Origin: Chinchilla lanigera
Taxonomy: Eukaryota; Chordata; Mammalia; Rodentia; Chinchillidae
Length of the DNA stretch: 64,000 bases
Direction: 5' to 3'
Assembly: GCF_000276665.1 (NCBI RefSeq)
Contig: NW_004955463.1
Location: 11,931,859 to 11,995,858, forward strand
Below are positions 22,076-33,660 of the stretch, piece by piece. The translations under genes and the position numbers were made by a program. Every line of letters begins with the position of its first letter. The stretch's first letter is position 1. The notes below the pieces were generated by a model. It ran no database searches. It was not told the DNA's origin and worked only from the letters and a program-made list of their open reading frames with translations.

Positions 22076-24477
22076 ATTCCACTGTTTTCATCACATCTCA
22101 TACATGGGTTTCCTATCTCCTGGCTCTGTCTGGGACTAACTGCTGGAATTGCCAGGAGGACGTCTGGGGTATGGCTGAGGTGAATGGCACTGCTGAATGG
22201 GACAGTGAAAGTGTGTGATACAGGAGACTGTACTAGGTACATTAACTTTTGGTGAAATCATACCTCCTATCCTGAAAAATATACAATGCCTTATATATTT
22301 AAAACACTGATTATTTACAATCTCTCATTGTATGACTCCCAAAGTTGTACTAAAGAGAAAGACAGCAAGATAGTAGCACTATTTTATAGATAAAAAAGCC
22401 GAAGTCATGTGGCTCAGCCTTTCTATGAGTGCTTCAATGGGCTAGAGCACATGAAGCAACCTGTTCTAACCCTTAAATCCGCAGAACTTAAACGTATCAC
22501 ACTCCAGCAGAATCCAGTGTGTATGGCTGCGATCACAGGGAGTCATTCCAGGACTCAGTACCCTGCCATCTTGCAGGTGCCCTCACTCCAGGCAAACTTC
22601 ATAATGTCACCTTCACTCACACAATATGTAGGATAGAAGTAGTTCATTTCTGTGGGTCAGGGAGGATGGTGGCAGATGTCTCATTCACTCACATTCCATT
22701 GGGGGGCACTCAGGAGTAAGGTCACTCCTAGCGTGGGAGTATAGTCTAGCTTGTGTCCTGGAGCAAAATGAGACCAGTTTGGGCAAACACATAACATTTG
22801 CTGCCACAGTCTGTAACAAACCAAGGGAGAAGTCACTATTTGGGTGTTGCTTCATTGACATTACTTCACTTTGTTTAGTAGTCACACCTAGCCCCAATTT
22901 TGGACATACTTTGCTCAATTTCTCAGCATAGGGAACATCCCTAGAAGAGAGAGTATATTCATAAAGTCCAGTTACTTCATCATCCACCAAGTCATTCTAA
23001 AAGTCACAGCTACTCTCAAAAAGATTTAGAAAACAGCCAGATAACAAAGACGCAAAATGAATTTTGACCATATCTGGGAACTAGAATACTCACAAGGACA
23101 TCTCAATGCCACGGGTTTGCCATTTACTGTACTAAGTTCTATGATAATAATTTAACACAAATTCTAGTAAGGTATTTTGCTGGGTTCTGTGATTTGCAGA
23201 TAAAAGGTCTAGTAAGTATAAGGGGAAAGGAAGTAGCCCTTGGCCATTTCAACACCCAAACCCATTTTCTGCCAAGGCTGGGTGGGAAAGCCACAAACGA
23301 CATCTGAGGGCACTTCTGCATGTTTCTCGGTTGTCCTGGGTTTCCATGTTCCCTGTACACCTCCACGATGGATGTGCTACCTCCCCAGGCTGCCCTGCTG
23401 GATTTCTAGTCCCACGTCACAGGCAGGTACATGTCATTTTGCCCAAGTCTCTCTCTAAACACAATTTTCTAATTTATGGCTCAGCCAAATTTATGTTTCA
23501 TCATCACTGGCTTTTAAAGAGCTCTTGGATTCAAATAATAAAGTAGGGAACTGCAGAGGGGCAATACAGGAGCAAGCCAAAGGGGAAAGCTTTCGTATAT
23601 AACAGTAATCTTTAGTTGATTCTTTTTTCTTCTTCACTTTCCCCTTCTCTCCCTTCAACCTCTCTTCTCCTCCTTATTTACACAAGCTTTGTTTCCTTTG
23701 TTCCTTCATTTCTTTTGTGGTACCATAGGCTGGTGATCATTTGAATTTTCACTAGCGTCTGGCAAACGAGCAAGTGATTATCTGCATTCAGATAAGGTTT
23801 AAGGATGTTGGCATTTTCCTTTTGGCTGCAGAGATTTGTATCTTGCTCTAACATTTATCCTCTGTTATAGAAGTAAAGATGGGATAGTTCCCTCTGTCAC
23901 TTGGTCAGAAGCGAAAGGAGTCAATGTCTACTCTTGCAATTCCACTTTTTATGGGGTCTGCCAGACTGTTTTGGTTGACTGACTTATATGACAACTTTCA
24001 TTATTATTATAAAGAACCACAGTGTCAAAACATTTTTATTTTACCCTAAATTCTAGTATTAAGTTGTAGTTTCTGTTGTTAGAAGAAAGTTTACTTAATT
24101 TTCATCAGATTTTCAGGACAACTGCTTATTTTGAACCCATCCCAGTGACATGTCCTCTGACTTGCTGTGTGTGCATTGCCAGGAATGTGTCAGTACTGCC
24201 AGATGTAGGGAATTTTAAACCCTTACTTCCTCACCCAAAATTAGGAAGAACAATTGTCTAGACACTACAAAATTAAAGAATCAATTCATTTTCACATTGT
24301 CACCTAAATAAAATGCATTTTTTCTCTCCCCTTCTTGATGTCTTTTTTGGCCAGTTAGAGAGAAATCTGTGAAGTGGGTAAAATCTAGTCTTTCTGGACA
24401 ACTTTTCCCCGTAAGTCTTTTGTCAAATCTCTCACACTCAGCCTGTCCTCTCCCTTAAGTGGTGATCTTCATCTACT
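22076..24477. other. 2.4 kb unassigned sequence
   Basis: No gene. The 101-residue minus frame at 22685-22990 and its neighbours have no domain I recognise. A 29-base stretch at 22517-22545 resembles 25907-25935 (about four mismatches), hinting at a shared unnamed old repeat. Confidence 0.35.
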
Positions 24478-24740
24478 CACAGGCCAATTATGGAGCCTCC
24501 ACTATATGCCAGACATGTTTCTTTGTACTAGGAGTATGGAGATGATTAGGTATTATTCCTAAAATATAAGAGGCTAGGAAGGCCCTGGAGCAGTTATGTG
24601 CAAGGTATCAAGAGAAAATACTAAGGTGCTACAAAAGTCGAGGCCAGTACAATCAACTCTGCCTGGTAGCCTGAGTTGAGACAGTTGAACCAGGAACCTA
24701 GCAAAACCAGAAAAGTCAGTAAAGGATGTGTAGGGTGAGA
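24478..24740 (-). mobile_element. L2-like fragment, antisense
   Basis: 'cctccactatatgccagaca' and 'tgtactaggagtatggagat' correspond to the complement of the L2 3' terminus (the 'ctatgtgccaggcactgt' block). The rest is strongly diverged. Confidence 0.45.
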
Positions 24741-24814
24741 AAAGGATATATGGAGAGCAGAAGGCCCTCGGAAAAATCTAAAACCAGATCTTCCAACAAA
24801 ATACATTTTCTCTA

Positions 24815-25012
24815 ATGCAGACTAGTGGTTCTCAATCTCTCTTTACAGCCCAGACCCTCTTGAAAGATGGGATGTGCAATCACTGGTAACAGCAGCTCTG
24901 TGATTTGCAGCACATCAGGATCTATCTGCATCTCTGCAGGAAGAAACATCACGGGGTACAGTTTAGAAAAATCCTCAGGAGTGGTGCTGACTACTCTGGT
25001 TAGGAATCACAG
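24815..25012. mobile_element. Possible hAT-type DNA element fragment
   Basis: It begins 'ctagtggttctcaatctc' like a MER/Charlie-type end, and 'ggttaggaatcac' stands near its right end. The middle could not be matched. The 65-residue frame here is by-product. Confidence 0.3.
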
Positions 25013-26522
25013 GCACACATGCTCCCAGGGAAATGTGACCATTATGCCTTGCCTTTCCCTGTAAATTTCATAATACTAAAAAGACATAGTGAAACAAAAT
25101 AGCAATAAAAACTTCAGTATAATAAATCTTTTCAAGAGATAGAGGAAAGTGATAAGTAGTTTTCTCACACTGTTTAAAATATACTCTTATAAACGGTGCC
25201 TCCATTAGTAATCAATAAAGATCTATGTCCAAAATTCATTCTTTTGAATAGTGCCCTTAAAAATTATAGTCTAAATGATAGAGATTAGAAATTGTTTAAA
25301 CTGTTATTAAAGTAATGGATAACGAAGAAGCAATATTCTCGAGAATTCAGTTTGGTTTCATTCTCAGTAGGTATGAGGATTGCCTCTCATTAGCTTCAAC
25401 TGTGAATAAAAAGTGTTCTGCACTTTCCTCAGGAGATTCATTACCATATGGAAGAGCTGGGACACAAGGAATAGTCAGAGTAGGATAGATAAAGATGTTC
25501 CAAACATGAAGGTCTCTGGAACAGTCCCTTTTTTATGTTGTCTCCTGGCACATTGAGTGGAGGAGCTACTAAGTGATCACACAGTAAATTTAGAGCCAAT
25601 AAAAAGGAGGCACTTCACAGGACATGTAGCTTGCTTCTGGGAATCTCTGACACAGAAGGTCAAGGAATTAAATACTGGAGTTGGATTTATACTAGAGCTG
25701 ACTGTTTTTATGGCCAATACAACATTTATTGGTATGCGAAGGTAAAGTTAATCAAGTCTTGGGCTTTACACTGTGGAAGTAAAGATTACCTCTTGAGACT
25801 TAGGCAGGGGTCCTTCCCAGAACACAGCCACAAACAAATGTGGTTATTGGAAGTTCAGGTAATTGCTGATGAGTACCTGGGCTCTTAAGAGAAACTGAAT
25901 ATTACTGTGTGTATGGGTGCAATCAGAGGGAGTCACATTTTTGGGAGTGTATTGGCCAAGGATTTTTAAATTTTTATGCAATTTCTCTTAAGGCAGACTT
26001 TAATTTTAATTCTGTAATGAATTCATTGTGTAGTTAAATGTAATATCCCAACTTCTCAGATTTCATTTTCATAAAGTTGGGGATCATACATTGTAAGGGT
26101 GGACCCATGATTAGATTAAGATAAGATTTGCAATTTATGCTTATAGCATGTACCCTTCAGTCTATTTCTTAATTATTGGTGACCACTTCTGAAGGTAGAG
26201 TTAGTGTAATTATTATGATGTCAATTTGTAATACCTGTAGGTCACTGAGGAAGGTACCATCAATTTATGATTTCGGTCTTCATACAGATTAAAAAAAACC
26301 ACCATCATATGATTATTTATGCTCTTCAGACCCACATTTCAGAGCTTGGTTTAACAAGGTTAGAGACAGTAACCAAGGGAAGAGGTGTAGCATAGCCACT
26401 AAAGAGCAATTTGACATCATGGATAAAAAAACTAGGGGTTCAAAATCTGAATCTCAGTTAACTGTTTTTATAAAGTGAGTATATTAAAAGTTACCTTGGA
26501 GCACAGTGATAAGACTGGACTC
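25013..26522. other. Unassigned AT-rich sequence
   Basis: No gene. The 62- and 85-residue overlapping frames at 25557-25888 have no domain. Confidence 0.35.
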
Positions 26523-26740
26523 ACTGGTTCTCAAAAGAAGCAATTTTGTTCCCTAGGGAAATTTGACAATGTCTCTAGATGTTTGGTTGCCACTTCCTGA
26601 AAAAGGGGGGCATCTGACATCTAAAAGGTAAAAGCGAAGGGTGATACTACAGTGCATAGGACAAACTCCCTCCATTTCTACCCCAAGAAAGAATAATCAG
26701 GTATAAATTATCCACAGTGTTGAGTTTGAGAAGCCCTGAA
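26523..26740 (+). mobile_element. MER5A-like hAT-Charlie element
   Basis: The order matches MER5A: 'ctggttctcaaaagaag', 'gggaaatttgacaatgtctc', 'tagatgtttggttgccactt', 'catctgacatctaaa', 'gtgcataggacaaactccct' and the end 'gtttgagaagccctga'. It is non-autonomous, with no coding capacity. A second copy is at 34688. Confidence 0.8.
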
Positions 26741-26784
26741 CTTAATTCAAACAAAACGACCAGAATCGTGCATAAGAGAAATAG

Positions 26785-27165
26785 TCATTATAGGCTGAAT
26801 TGTGCTTCCCAAATTTCTTATGTTGAATTTAGCACCTCAGTGTGTAACTATAACTGCACATAAAGTCTTTAAAGAGATGATGAAATTAAAATGAAGCCTT
26901 TGACATGGTCCTAACTCAGAAACACTGGAGTTCTTGTAAGAATAGGGGATTAGCGAGCAGATAGAAACAGGAGGGGAATGTTCATACCAAGGAAAACCCA
27001 CAGGATGACATTTTCCAGACATGGACGACCCTCAGAAGGAAGCAATCCTATGACACCGACCTTGAAATGCCAGGTTCCAGACTGTGAGCAAATAAACTGC
27101 TGTTGTTTAAGGAACCAAATCTGTATTTTTTCATGGGAGCTTTAGTATACTGTTGTACTAACAGT
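26785..27165 (+). mobile_element. MLT1-type MaLR LTR, sense
   Basis: 'taggctgaattgtgcttccc', 'cttatgttgaatttagcacc', 'gaatgttcataccaagg', 'cagactgtgagcaaataaac', 'tgctgttgtttaaggaacca' and 'ctgtattttttcatgggagc' run in the order of an MLT1-like LTR with its polyadenylation end. It is a solo LTR. Confidence 0.7.
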
Positions 27166-28292
27166 CACTACTACCATCATATTAAAAAGGAAACACTTAC
27201 TCCTGAGAAACATTACCACCAAACTCAAAATAAGTGTACTGGGACTTTATTTGTATTCTAACAACCTAAGGCCCTGTTAGAAAAAGAGTAGCATAAAATA
27301 GTAAAAGCAAATTATAAAACGGAAATGCTTAGCCCATGGATGTGGTGAAGCTAAGCACCTGACAATCAGGGATCAGAGTAATGCAATAAGACTTTACTCC
27401 AACAGAACTTACCTGGATATTGATCTTTGAGTATTTATTTACATTACTTGAGCTCAAAGTGTTCACAGTCAGATGCTGTGAACTTTCTGGGTTGTCTGCT
27501 GATGTCCTGAATTCCTGGATGAGATCTGCACAAGGTCAGCAACTATTCTTATTGAAAGCTGATGTTCTGCTTCCAAGCAGTGTATGGGATCCAGTGCTAA
27601 AGTATCCGGCCAAGCATCTGCTGGGCATGAGGATTCTTTGTGTCTTGCCCTTCCATAGCACCCCTTCTAAAAATAAACCTCATCATGCTCTTACACACAC
27701 ACTTATTGCTTTATCTGGAAAGCTAAGGCCTTCTTCCTCTTAGGATTAGAAAAAGCAAAACCAGACAAACCAAGTCAAAGAGGGTTTCCCATGAAACTCA
27801 GAGCAGAGCTTATCTAAGCTAGTGTTTCTAATGTTTCTCTTCCTTCCAAGAGGAAGTTAATCTCGGCCATCAGGAATACGAGGAGAGATAAGCTCACTAA
27901 TAAGTACAGAACATTAGGTGATGTTTTTATGGGGATGAACCGTGGCTGCCATCACCATGTGCTTGTATTCCACTAGAAGGAAATGATAATTACATTAATC
28001 CACAGTTCAAAAGGATTCCCTTCCATCTTACTGAAGATGATGAATGGAGACCATTAAGAATAATACTAAAACTAGCCTCAAGGTAATTTAATAGGATCAG
28101 AAAAGCCTTCCCCTTTGGAAGACTCCTGCAATGTATACATTATGATTTAAAAGTGACAGTTGGAAAAGTAAAAAAGATAATGCTTTGGCAGAGCCCAGCC
28201 AAGGGTCAGTTCCACTGCAGCCTTAAACCCTCTTCTCCAGATGCTCGTGGGCAGTGGGTTTAGCATTTACATCCAAGCATGCTTACAGATAC
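27166..28292. other. Unassigned sequence with one candidate conserved block
   Basis: No repeat recognised. The 107-residue frame at 27420-27743 carries no domain. The part at 27840-28040 has homeodomain-like 'gataattacattaatcc' and balanced base use (see findings). Confidence 0.35.
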
Positions 28293-28424
28293 AGGACCCT
28301 TATTTTTTTTTTTTTTTTTTTTTTTGGTTTTTCTCCAGTACCGGGAACCGAACTCACGACCTTGCGCTTGCCAGGCAGGCACTTTGCCGCTGAGCTAAAT
28401 CCCCAGCCCCAGGACCCTTATTTT
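28293..28424 (-). mobile_element. ID SINE, antisense, young, with target duplication
   Basis: The body (28305-28410) is close to the window's main ID subfamily: T-rich tail complement, 'accgggaaccgaactcac', 'gaccttgcgcttgcc', 'gctgagctaaatccccag'. The 14-mer 'aggacccttatttt' occurs on both sides (from 28293 and from 28411). Confidence 0.95.
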
Positions 28425-28726
28425 TAAGTGCAGAAGTTGAGTACGGAAACATGATATATCAATTGTAAACAACTACTTAGTACTGCTGGGGTCTCACAAT
28501 GCAAGTTCTAAAGGACATGGCTCTGCGTTCTATCATGAACAAAGCACTCACTCTGGAGGATCTCCCTAGGACAGAAGCCAAAGTTCCACACTGGTTCAAG
28601 AACACTCAGTATATCTTTGTGATCTTCCTTCTATATTTGCCTGTATTTGAACACCTTTCACCTTACCTTGCTCCCCCAGTTCTGTCATATTAATGAAGAC
28701 TGGAAAACAATTGTGAAAAGCATTTC

Positions 28727-28804
28727 CCTGGTAAAGCTGGGGATTGAACCCAGGTCTTGCCTATTATATGTGTGCATTTTACCACTGAACTATATCCCCT
28801 GCCC
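28727..28804 (-). mobile_element. ID SINE, antisense, old
   Basis: A diverged ID body: 'ctggggattgaacccaggtc' and 'ccactgaactatatcccctg'. No tail or target duplication remains visible. Confidence 0.75.
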
Positions 28805-28978
28805 AAGAAATGTTTTTAATACTAAATAAATCCATAGCATAGATTACTATTTAAAGAAATTACTATTAAGAAATTTTAAATGTTCAACTTTTGTCTGGAC
28901 AAAATCTAGCAAATCTCAAATTTCCTTTTATTAGAGGAAACTAGAATAAATTAGATGTAATTATAAAATGTAAAGAAC

Positions 28979-29068
28979 TTTTTTTTTTTTTTTTGGTACC
29001 AGCAATCGAACTCAGGACCTTGTGCTTGCCAGGCAGGTGCTTGTGCTGCTGAGCTATATCCCTGGCCC
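28979..29068 (-). mobile_element. ID SINE, antisense
   Basis: T-run (tail complement), then 'ggtaccagcaatcgaactca', 'ggaccttgtgcttgcc', 'ctgagctatatccctggcc'. 'aaaatgtaa' stands on both sides as a short target duplication. Confidence 0.9.
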
Positions 29069-29237
29069 TATTAAAATGTAATGAATTTTGAGCAAAGAAG
29101 GAGAAAGAAAGATGTAGAATTGGTAATATGATTTAATAGAATTTGAAACTGTGAAAACAGAGAAATATATGGATAAGAGTTAAAAATATATTGGACCACA
29201 CAAAGCTTAGCCCAAGATAAAGCTTCTGTCTTATGAT

Positions 29238-29352
29238 TTTTACTCTTAGACAAGTCCTTTAGTCTCCCTAAAACTTCAGTTTCTTCACCTCTGAAATGGG
29301 AGATATTCAACTTATTGAATTCTTCTAAAAATTCATGAAATCTATTATCAAG
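29238..29352 (+). mobile_element. MIR-type fragment
   Basis: 'ttagacaagtcctttagtct', 'cttcagtttcttcacctctg' and 'aaatgggagatattcaactt' follow the MIR core and 3' side. The 94-residue minus frame at 29071-29355 is a shadow of repeats. Confidence 0.65.
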
Positions 29353-29384
29353 CATACATTATATAGTGTTAATTAGTGAGGTAC

Positions 29385-29818
29385 ATTGCAAAAATGACTT
29401 CTCTGTGTGTTCACACCTTTTGCAAGTGATTATATATTTTCTCCCATGAAATGATGGCATTTAGTTCCCTATCAGTGAATAGAGCACAGCCTGTTACTTG
29501 CTTTGGGCTAACAGATATTGGACCAGTTCTAAGTCAAGGCCACTGCTTGTTCTCTTAGAATCCTACAACCAATGTAAACATATTTGGATTAGTTTGCTGA
29601 AAGGTGAAATAAATTGAGCCCAATCTCACAGTCACTCTATCTGATTGCCAGGTAATCATCAGTAGTAGAGCTACCTAGTTGATTCTGTGGGGAGGGTACT
29701 CACTCAAAGCTGGAAGAATAAGATGAACCCAGCGTAAATGGCCAATCCACAGACATATAATACATATTGTTCTAATCACTAAATTTTGGAATCAACAGTT
29801 GTGAAGCAATATTTAATT
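29385..29818 (+). mobile_element. MLT1-related LTR, degenerate
   Basis: The beginning ('gtgttcacaccttttgcaag') and the end ('ttctaatcactaaattttgg', 'agttgtgaagcaatat') follow the frame of an old MaLR LTR. The middle is poorly conserved. Confidence 0.5.
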
Positions 29819-29986
29819 AAATAGTATTCATGACTTTTTTTTGTCTTTTTGAGACAGGGTCTTGCTATACAGTTCAAGCTGTCCTCGAGCTCACTTTGTA
29901 GCCCAGGCTGGTCTCAAACTTGAGACAATCTTCCCGAGTGCTGGGACTACAGGCATGTGCCACCACACCTGGCTTAAATAGTATTC
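29819..29986 (-). mobile_element. B1 SINE, antisense, with target duplication
   Basis: The body (29836-29975) reads 'tttgagacagggtcttgcta', two related blocks 'cagttcaagctgtcctcgag' and 'cccaggctggtctcaaactt', then 'gtgctgggactacaggcatg' and 'ccaccacacctggctt'. 'aaatagtattc' is repeated exactly at 29819-29829 and 29976-29986. Confidence 0.95.
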
Positions 29987-30567
29987 CTACTACAGAGTTT
30001 CAACTATAAAAAACTTTAAATTTAATCACACCTCACCCCATTTTCATAATTTTCTCAAATACACAAGCAGAATTTTCATTTTCAGAGTAAAGAAGCATCC
30101 CTGCTCAAAATTTTTAACTGGGCTCTAGAAGTATTGGATTTGTCCCAAAGGTCAAAATGTAGTTTAAAACAAAAACAGTTTAGCAAAGAGTAAGTGAAGA
30201 TGGATTTTAGTTAATTTGATGTTCATTATAAGCTGACATCATAATGAGCCTTCCAAAAACCTAATGGAGGCAGGCTGCATTTAAGTAGTAAAGGATCCAA
30301 TTCATGAGATATTTTTGCTATTCTTTTGACTATGCAAATTACATATTATAAAATGTGTTCCATCAAGAGAGCAACATTTTTAAAGGAATGTTAGTAAAAT
30401 GCAATTTGTGTGGAAATGAAAGGTCTTGGAATAATACTGTATGATAAATATTTGAAGAAATTTGGAAAGTTCTTAGAAAAGAATGGAGATACAGGAAAAA
30501 AAAAGAAATACATTGAAATGTTTTCAGTCTGATATTGTGAATAGGGAATAGATCTGTATGTTATCGC
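29987..30567. other. Unassigned AT-rich sequence
   Basis: No gene or repeat recognised. Confidence 0.35.
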
Positions 30568-30745
30568 TCTGGGTCAAGGGTTAGCTAAATTTTTCAGCAA
30601 TATGTGCCAGCAAGGCAGTAAATTCTTTATGCCTTGAAGACTGTATAGTCTGCATTGTAAATTCACAACTCTGCTACCACGGCAGGAAAACAGGCCTAGG
30701 TAACATAATAATGGACAGGAATATATTCAATAAAACTTGTATGTG
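30568..30745 (+). mobile_element. Non-autonomous hAT-type DNA element fragment
   Basis: 'gggttagctaaatttttcag', 'gccagcaaggcagtaaattc', 'tttatgccttgaagactgta', 'caactctgctaccacggcag' and 'tattcaataaaacttgta' match, in order, a common mammalian element with 'gggtcggcaaactttttctg' ends and a 'ccaataaaactttattta' middle. The right half appears to be missing. Confidence 0.65.
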
Positions 30746-30929
30746 ACAATGGAAAAAAGAGTAAATACAAATGATAGCAAAATAGACTGGAGGTCCATGT
30801 GGTTTCTCACAAATGTACCTCTTTTTTTTAAAAAAAAAAAAAACTTTAAAAAATCTTGAAGGAATAGGGGAATGATTGTAGAACAATTTGGTAAGTTTAT
30901 ATCTTTGATTATTCATTAGATACTTACCC

Positions 30930-30932
<3 letters not shown>

Positions 30933-30966
<34 letters not shown>
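30933..30966. repeat. (CA)n microsatellite
   Basis: About 17 uninterrupted CA units. It creates the VCVCVC stretch in the spurious 146-residue minus frame 30674-31114. Confidence 0.98.
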
Positions 30967-30969
<3 letters not shown>

Positions 30970-32140
30970 CACTCTTTCCTCTTGTAACAGTTTTTCCAAG
31001 TAGAAAATCTACTTTAATTTTTGCTCTTATTCTCCAACATACACAATCAGCCTCAGGCCACCCACTATCCCCCAAGTATTTTCTGTTTGGTGCCAGTATC
31101 AGAAACAAATACATTTACCCAGCTGACACTGACTTCCACACTTTCAGATGAGTTCTGACAAAGTACACTTTGGCCTCTGTCTCAAACTGAGGGTCCAGGA
31201 GGAAGCTGTGCCAGGGTCACGATGCCAGATGTCTGCTTAATGGGCAAACTGGGTATGATTTGCAAACAGACTGACATAAAGACTCTTGAAAGCAGTTTGC
31301 TTTGGCTCTTGCTGGGAAACAAGGATCCAGATATCACAGAGAATTGGAAAATCAGGTCACATGTGATGGCAACTTGAACAGAGGCAAGAGTTGTTTTTTA
31401 CATCTGTGTTGTAGATCGTTCCCCCCTGTACAAGTAATTTTCAAGGACAGCATGAATGAGAAAGTTTGGCTGAAGAAAATTTTCTTACTTCTTTTCAGTA
31501 GATTGCTGTTGGATATATCTTTGAATGGAATCTGGGGAAAGGACACTTGTCAATTTCACTTTAGGTTTTGATAAAGCTATTGAGTTATGAAAAAGAATGC
31601 AAAATTATATAGCATCTAAAACTTGAGAACAAGTAATCCAAATTGGGGGGCGGAAAACATTTTTCCTAATTATGCGACATAGTTATGAGGATATGATTAC
31701 AAATTAAACTACATTTGCTTTGAGGGGATAAAATATGGAAAAAATCAGAGATTAAAGTATTTAAGATATTGACTAGATCTTAAACCCTCAAAATGTAAGA
31801 TTGGGGCCAGTGGGCCCATCTCTTATTTTTCTACTGTAAATTTGTACTTTAGTGTAGCAGTAGTCAGCTGTGCATCTCAGGACCTTTCCCTGAGGGATAC
31901 AGGAAGCAACCTATGTGTTCATCCACTTCATATGATGAACAGCTAAGAGTGTGCACATGTGCAGAAAGATCAAAACAGGATTTGGACCCACCTTTATGCT
32001 CTGTCTGACTAGTTTTGCGTGTTTACAAGAGCATCACAGAGAGCCAAATAGACATAGACTGTTAAAGGACTTGTTAAATAAAAGTTTCCTTTTGATTTTT
32101 CTGATAGAAGTAGCCCAGGTCAGTACAACAGCACATGAAA
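30967..32140. other. Unassigned sequence before the piggyBac remnant
   Basis: No gene. A 'ttaaaccctc' at 31780-31789 is a possible left terminus of the following piggyBac element (TTAA target plus CCT-type end), but the match is weak. The 89-residue frame at 31302-31571 has no domain. Confidence 0.35.
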
Positions 32141-32149
32141 AACAAGATT

Positions 32150-33660
32150 TTCACATTTTGGAGGATATCAAATTGAGTCATCAGATTACTCATGCCTGGA
32201 TGATGAAGATGATCCATTATAGTAAAATACATGCTTTCATGAGAGAAGAGTCCTGTGGGTGAATGATGATGATGACTTTGATACTGGCCATGTGAGCCAA
32301 AGTTCCTGTGACTGTGAACTCGAGCAAGAATCAACTGATACAGACATGGGGAAAGCAGAACTCCTTGTTTCAGATGACAAAGAAAAGAGCAATGTTCATA
32401 TGTATTTGACAGTTGAAATGTTGTGAAATGGCCATGCAAATGGAATGATCCAATATTAGAACAAGATTTGAAAATATAATGAGGGTCTTGGCAGGGTGAA
32501 ACATATTGGACAGAATGCCAGCATTGCTGTTCAGTGCTGGAAATTGCCACAGACAAAGTGCTACAGGATGTTGTGAAAAACACAAAGGCTGAAATGCAAG
32601 TAAAATGTTCTGTATGCACCAATAGCCACATTCAAAAATGTATTTATTATGACACCTCACTTAACTAAACTGAAAGCATTCATAGGTCTGTTGTAACTAG
32701 CAGGGATTTCTCATAGGAATTGCTGGAATGTGAAAGACTATGGACAAGTGATGGGTCAAAATACAGCATAAAAATTTATGCCCTTGCAATGCAAAGACTT
32801 ATAATACTTTCAATTTAAACATTTATCCTAGAACTCAGCCATCAGGTCCTTATTCATATAGTAGTAATTCAGATGATGTGAACAGACTTGTTGTTTCTAT
32901 CTCCCAAACTAATCAGAATGTGACATTTGACATTTGGTTAACTGGTTTCTAGTTCATGTTACATTTGCCAAGAGAGCACAAACTGACCAGTGCAGGACCT
33001 GTACACAGGGAAAAAAGCAAGGGGAATGTTGTAGTTTCAAAACAGAGAATTGTGTAGTACAATCTTTGAATTTCAGAAAGATATAACATTGGCCACATAT
33101 ATGGCAAAGAGAAGCAAAATGTACTGCTGATGCCAACATTTTATCATAATGGAACTACTGATAGGGAAATATCAACAAAACAGAAGCCTGAGGTGGAAAC
33201 CTTTAACAACAGAACTAAATGTGGAGAAGATGTTGTTGATGAGTTATGAAGCAACTATGATGTTACTCAAAACACAAAGCATTGGCTGGTGGTTGATTTT
33301 TACTCGATCCTAAACATGTGTGGTATAGTTTGAAAGTTTACAAAGACAATAACAAGTGTAAAATATCATGCGGAAACTTTCTTAGAGGATTGGGACTGGA
33401 GTTCATAAGAGATCATTTACTTCAGAGAAAAAAAAATCAAATGTTTCTGCCCAGAGAACTAGACAAAACAATTGTGGAGCACAGTGGTGAGCTGACAGCA
33501 TCCCAAAGACTTGCTATGATAACAGGAAAACCAAATAAGATGTCAACTGTGCCCTACAAGAAAGGACCGGAAAACAGAATATACATGCTATCAGTGTAAA
33601 TGATACATGTGTATGGAACATGCTGTTGTCATGTGTGAAGACTGCTTCAGTTATGACAGT
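32150..33660 (+). pseudogene. Decayed piggyBac (PGBD-type) transposase gene
   Basis: Across three frames the plus strand encodes, in family order, the parts of a piggyBac transposase, which cuts and pastes DNA at TTAA sites in the nucleus. There is an acidic N-terminal region ('SSDYSCLDDEDDP' near 32175, 'VNDDDDFDTG' near 32262), a 'LTKLKAFIGLL' helix (about 32655) and 'NVTFDIWLTGF' at 32917-32949 around the first catalytic Asp. Next come 'EHKLTSAGPVHREKSKGN' (about 32975) and 'DITLATYMAKRSKM' (about 33080). 'KPEVETFNNRTKCGEDVVD' (about 33185) holds the last catalytic Asp of the DDD triad, followed by 'HWLVVDFYSILNMCGI' and 'VYKDNNKCKISCGNFLRGLG'. A C-terminal cysteine-rich domain follows ('RKDRKTEYTCYQC', 'MCMEHAVVMCEDCF', about 33550-33650). 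Many stops and frame changes make it inactive. The 185-residue minus frame at 32074-32631 is its shadow. The terminal repeats are unresolved; TTAA sites lie at 31780, 33850 and 33865. I did not establish which PGBD/MER lineage it belongs to. It could instead be a retrocopy of a host PGBD gene, though I see no A-tail. Confidence 0.85.

Noticed and set aside
30674..31114. 146-residue minus-strand frame with a VCVCVC core
   Set aside because: It is generated by the (CA)n microsatellite together with part of a hAT element.
32074..32631. 185-residue open frame on the minus strand, the longest in the window
   Set aside because: It runs opposite to the piggyBac transposase remnant, whose family motifs are on the plus strand. 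The His/Cys-rich appearance is the complement of acidic codons.
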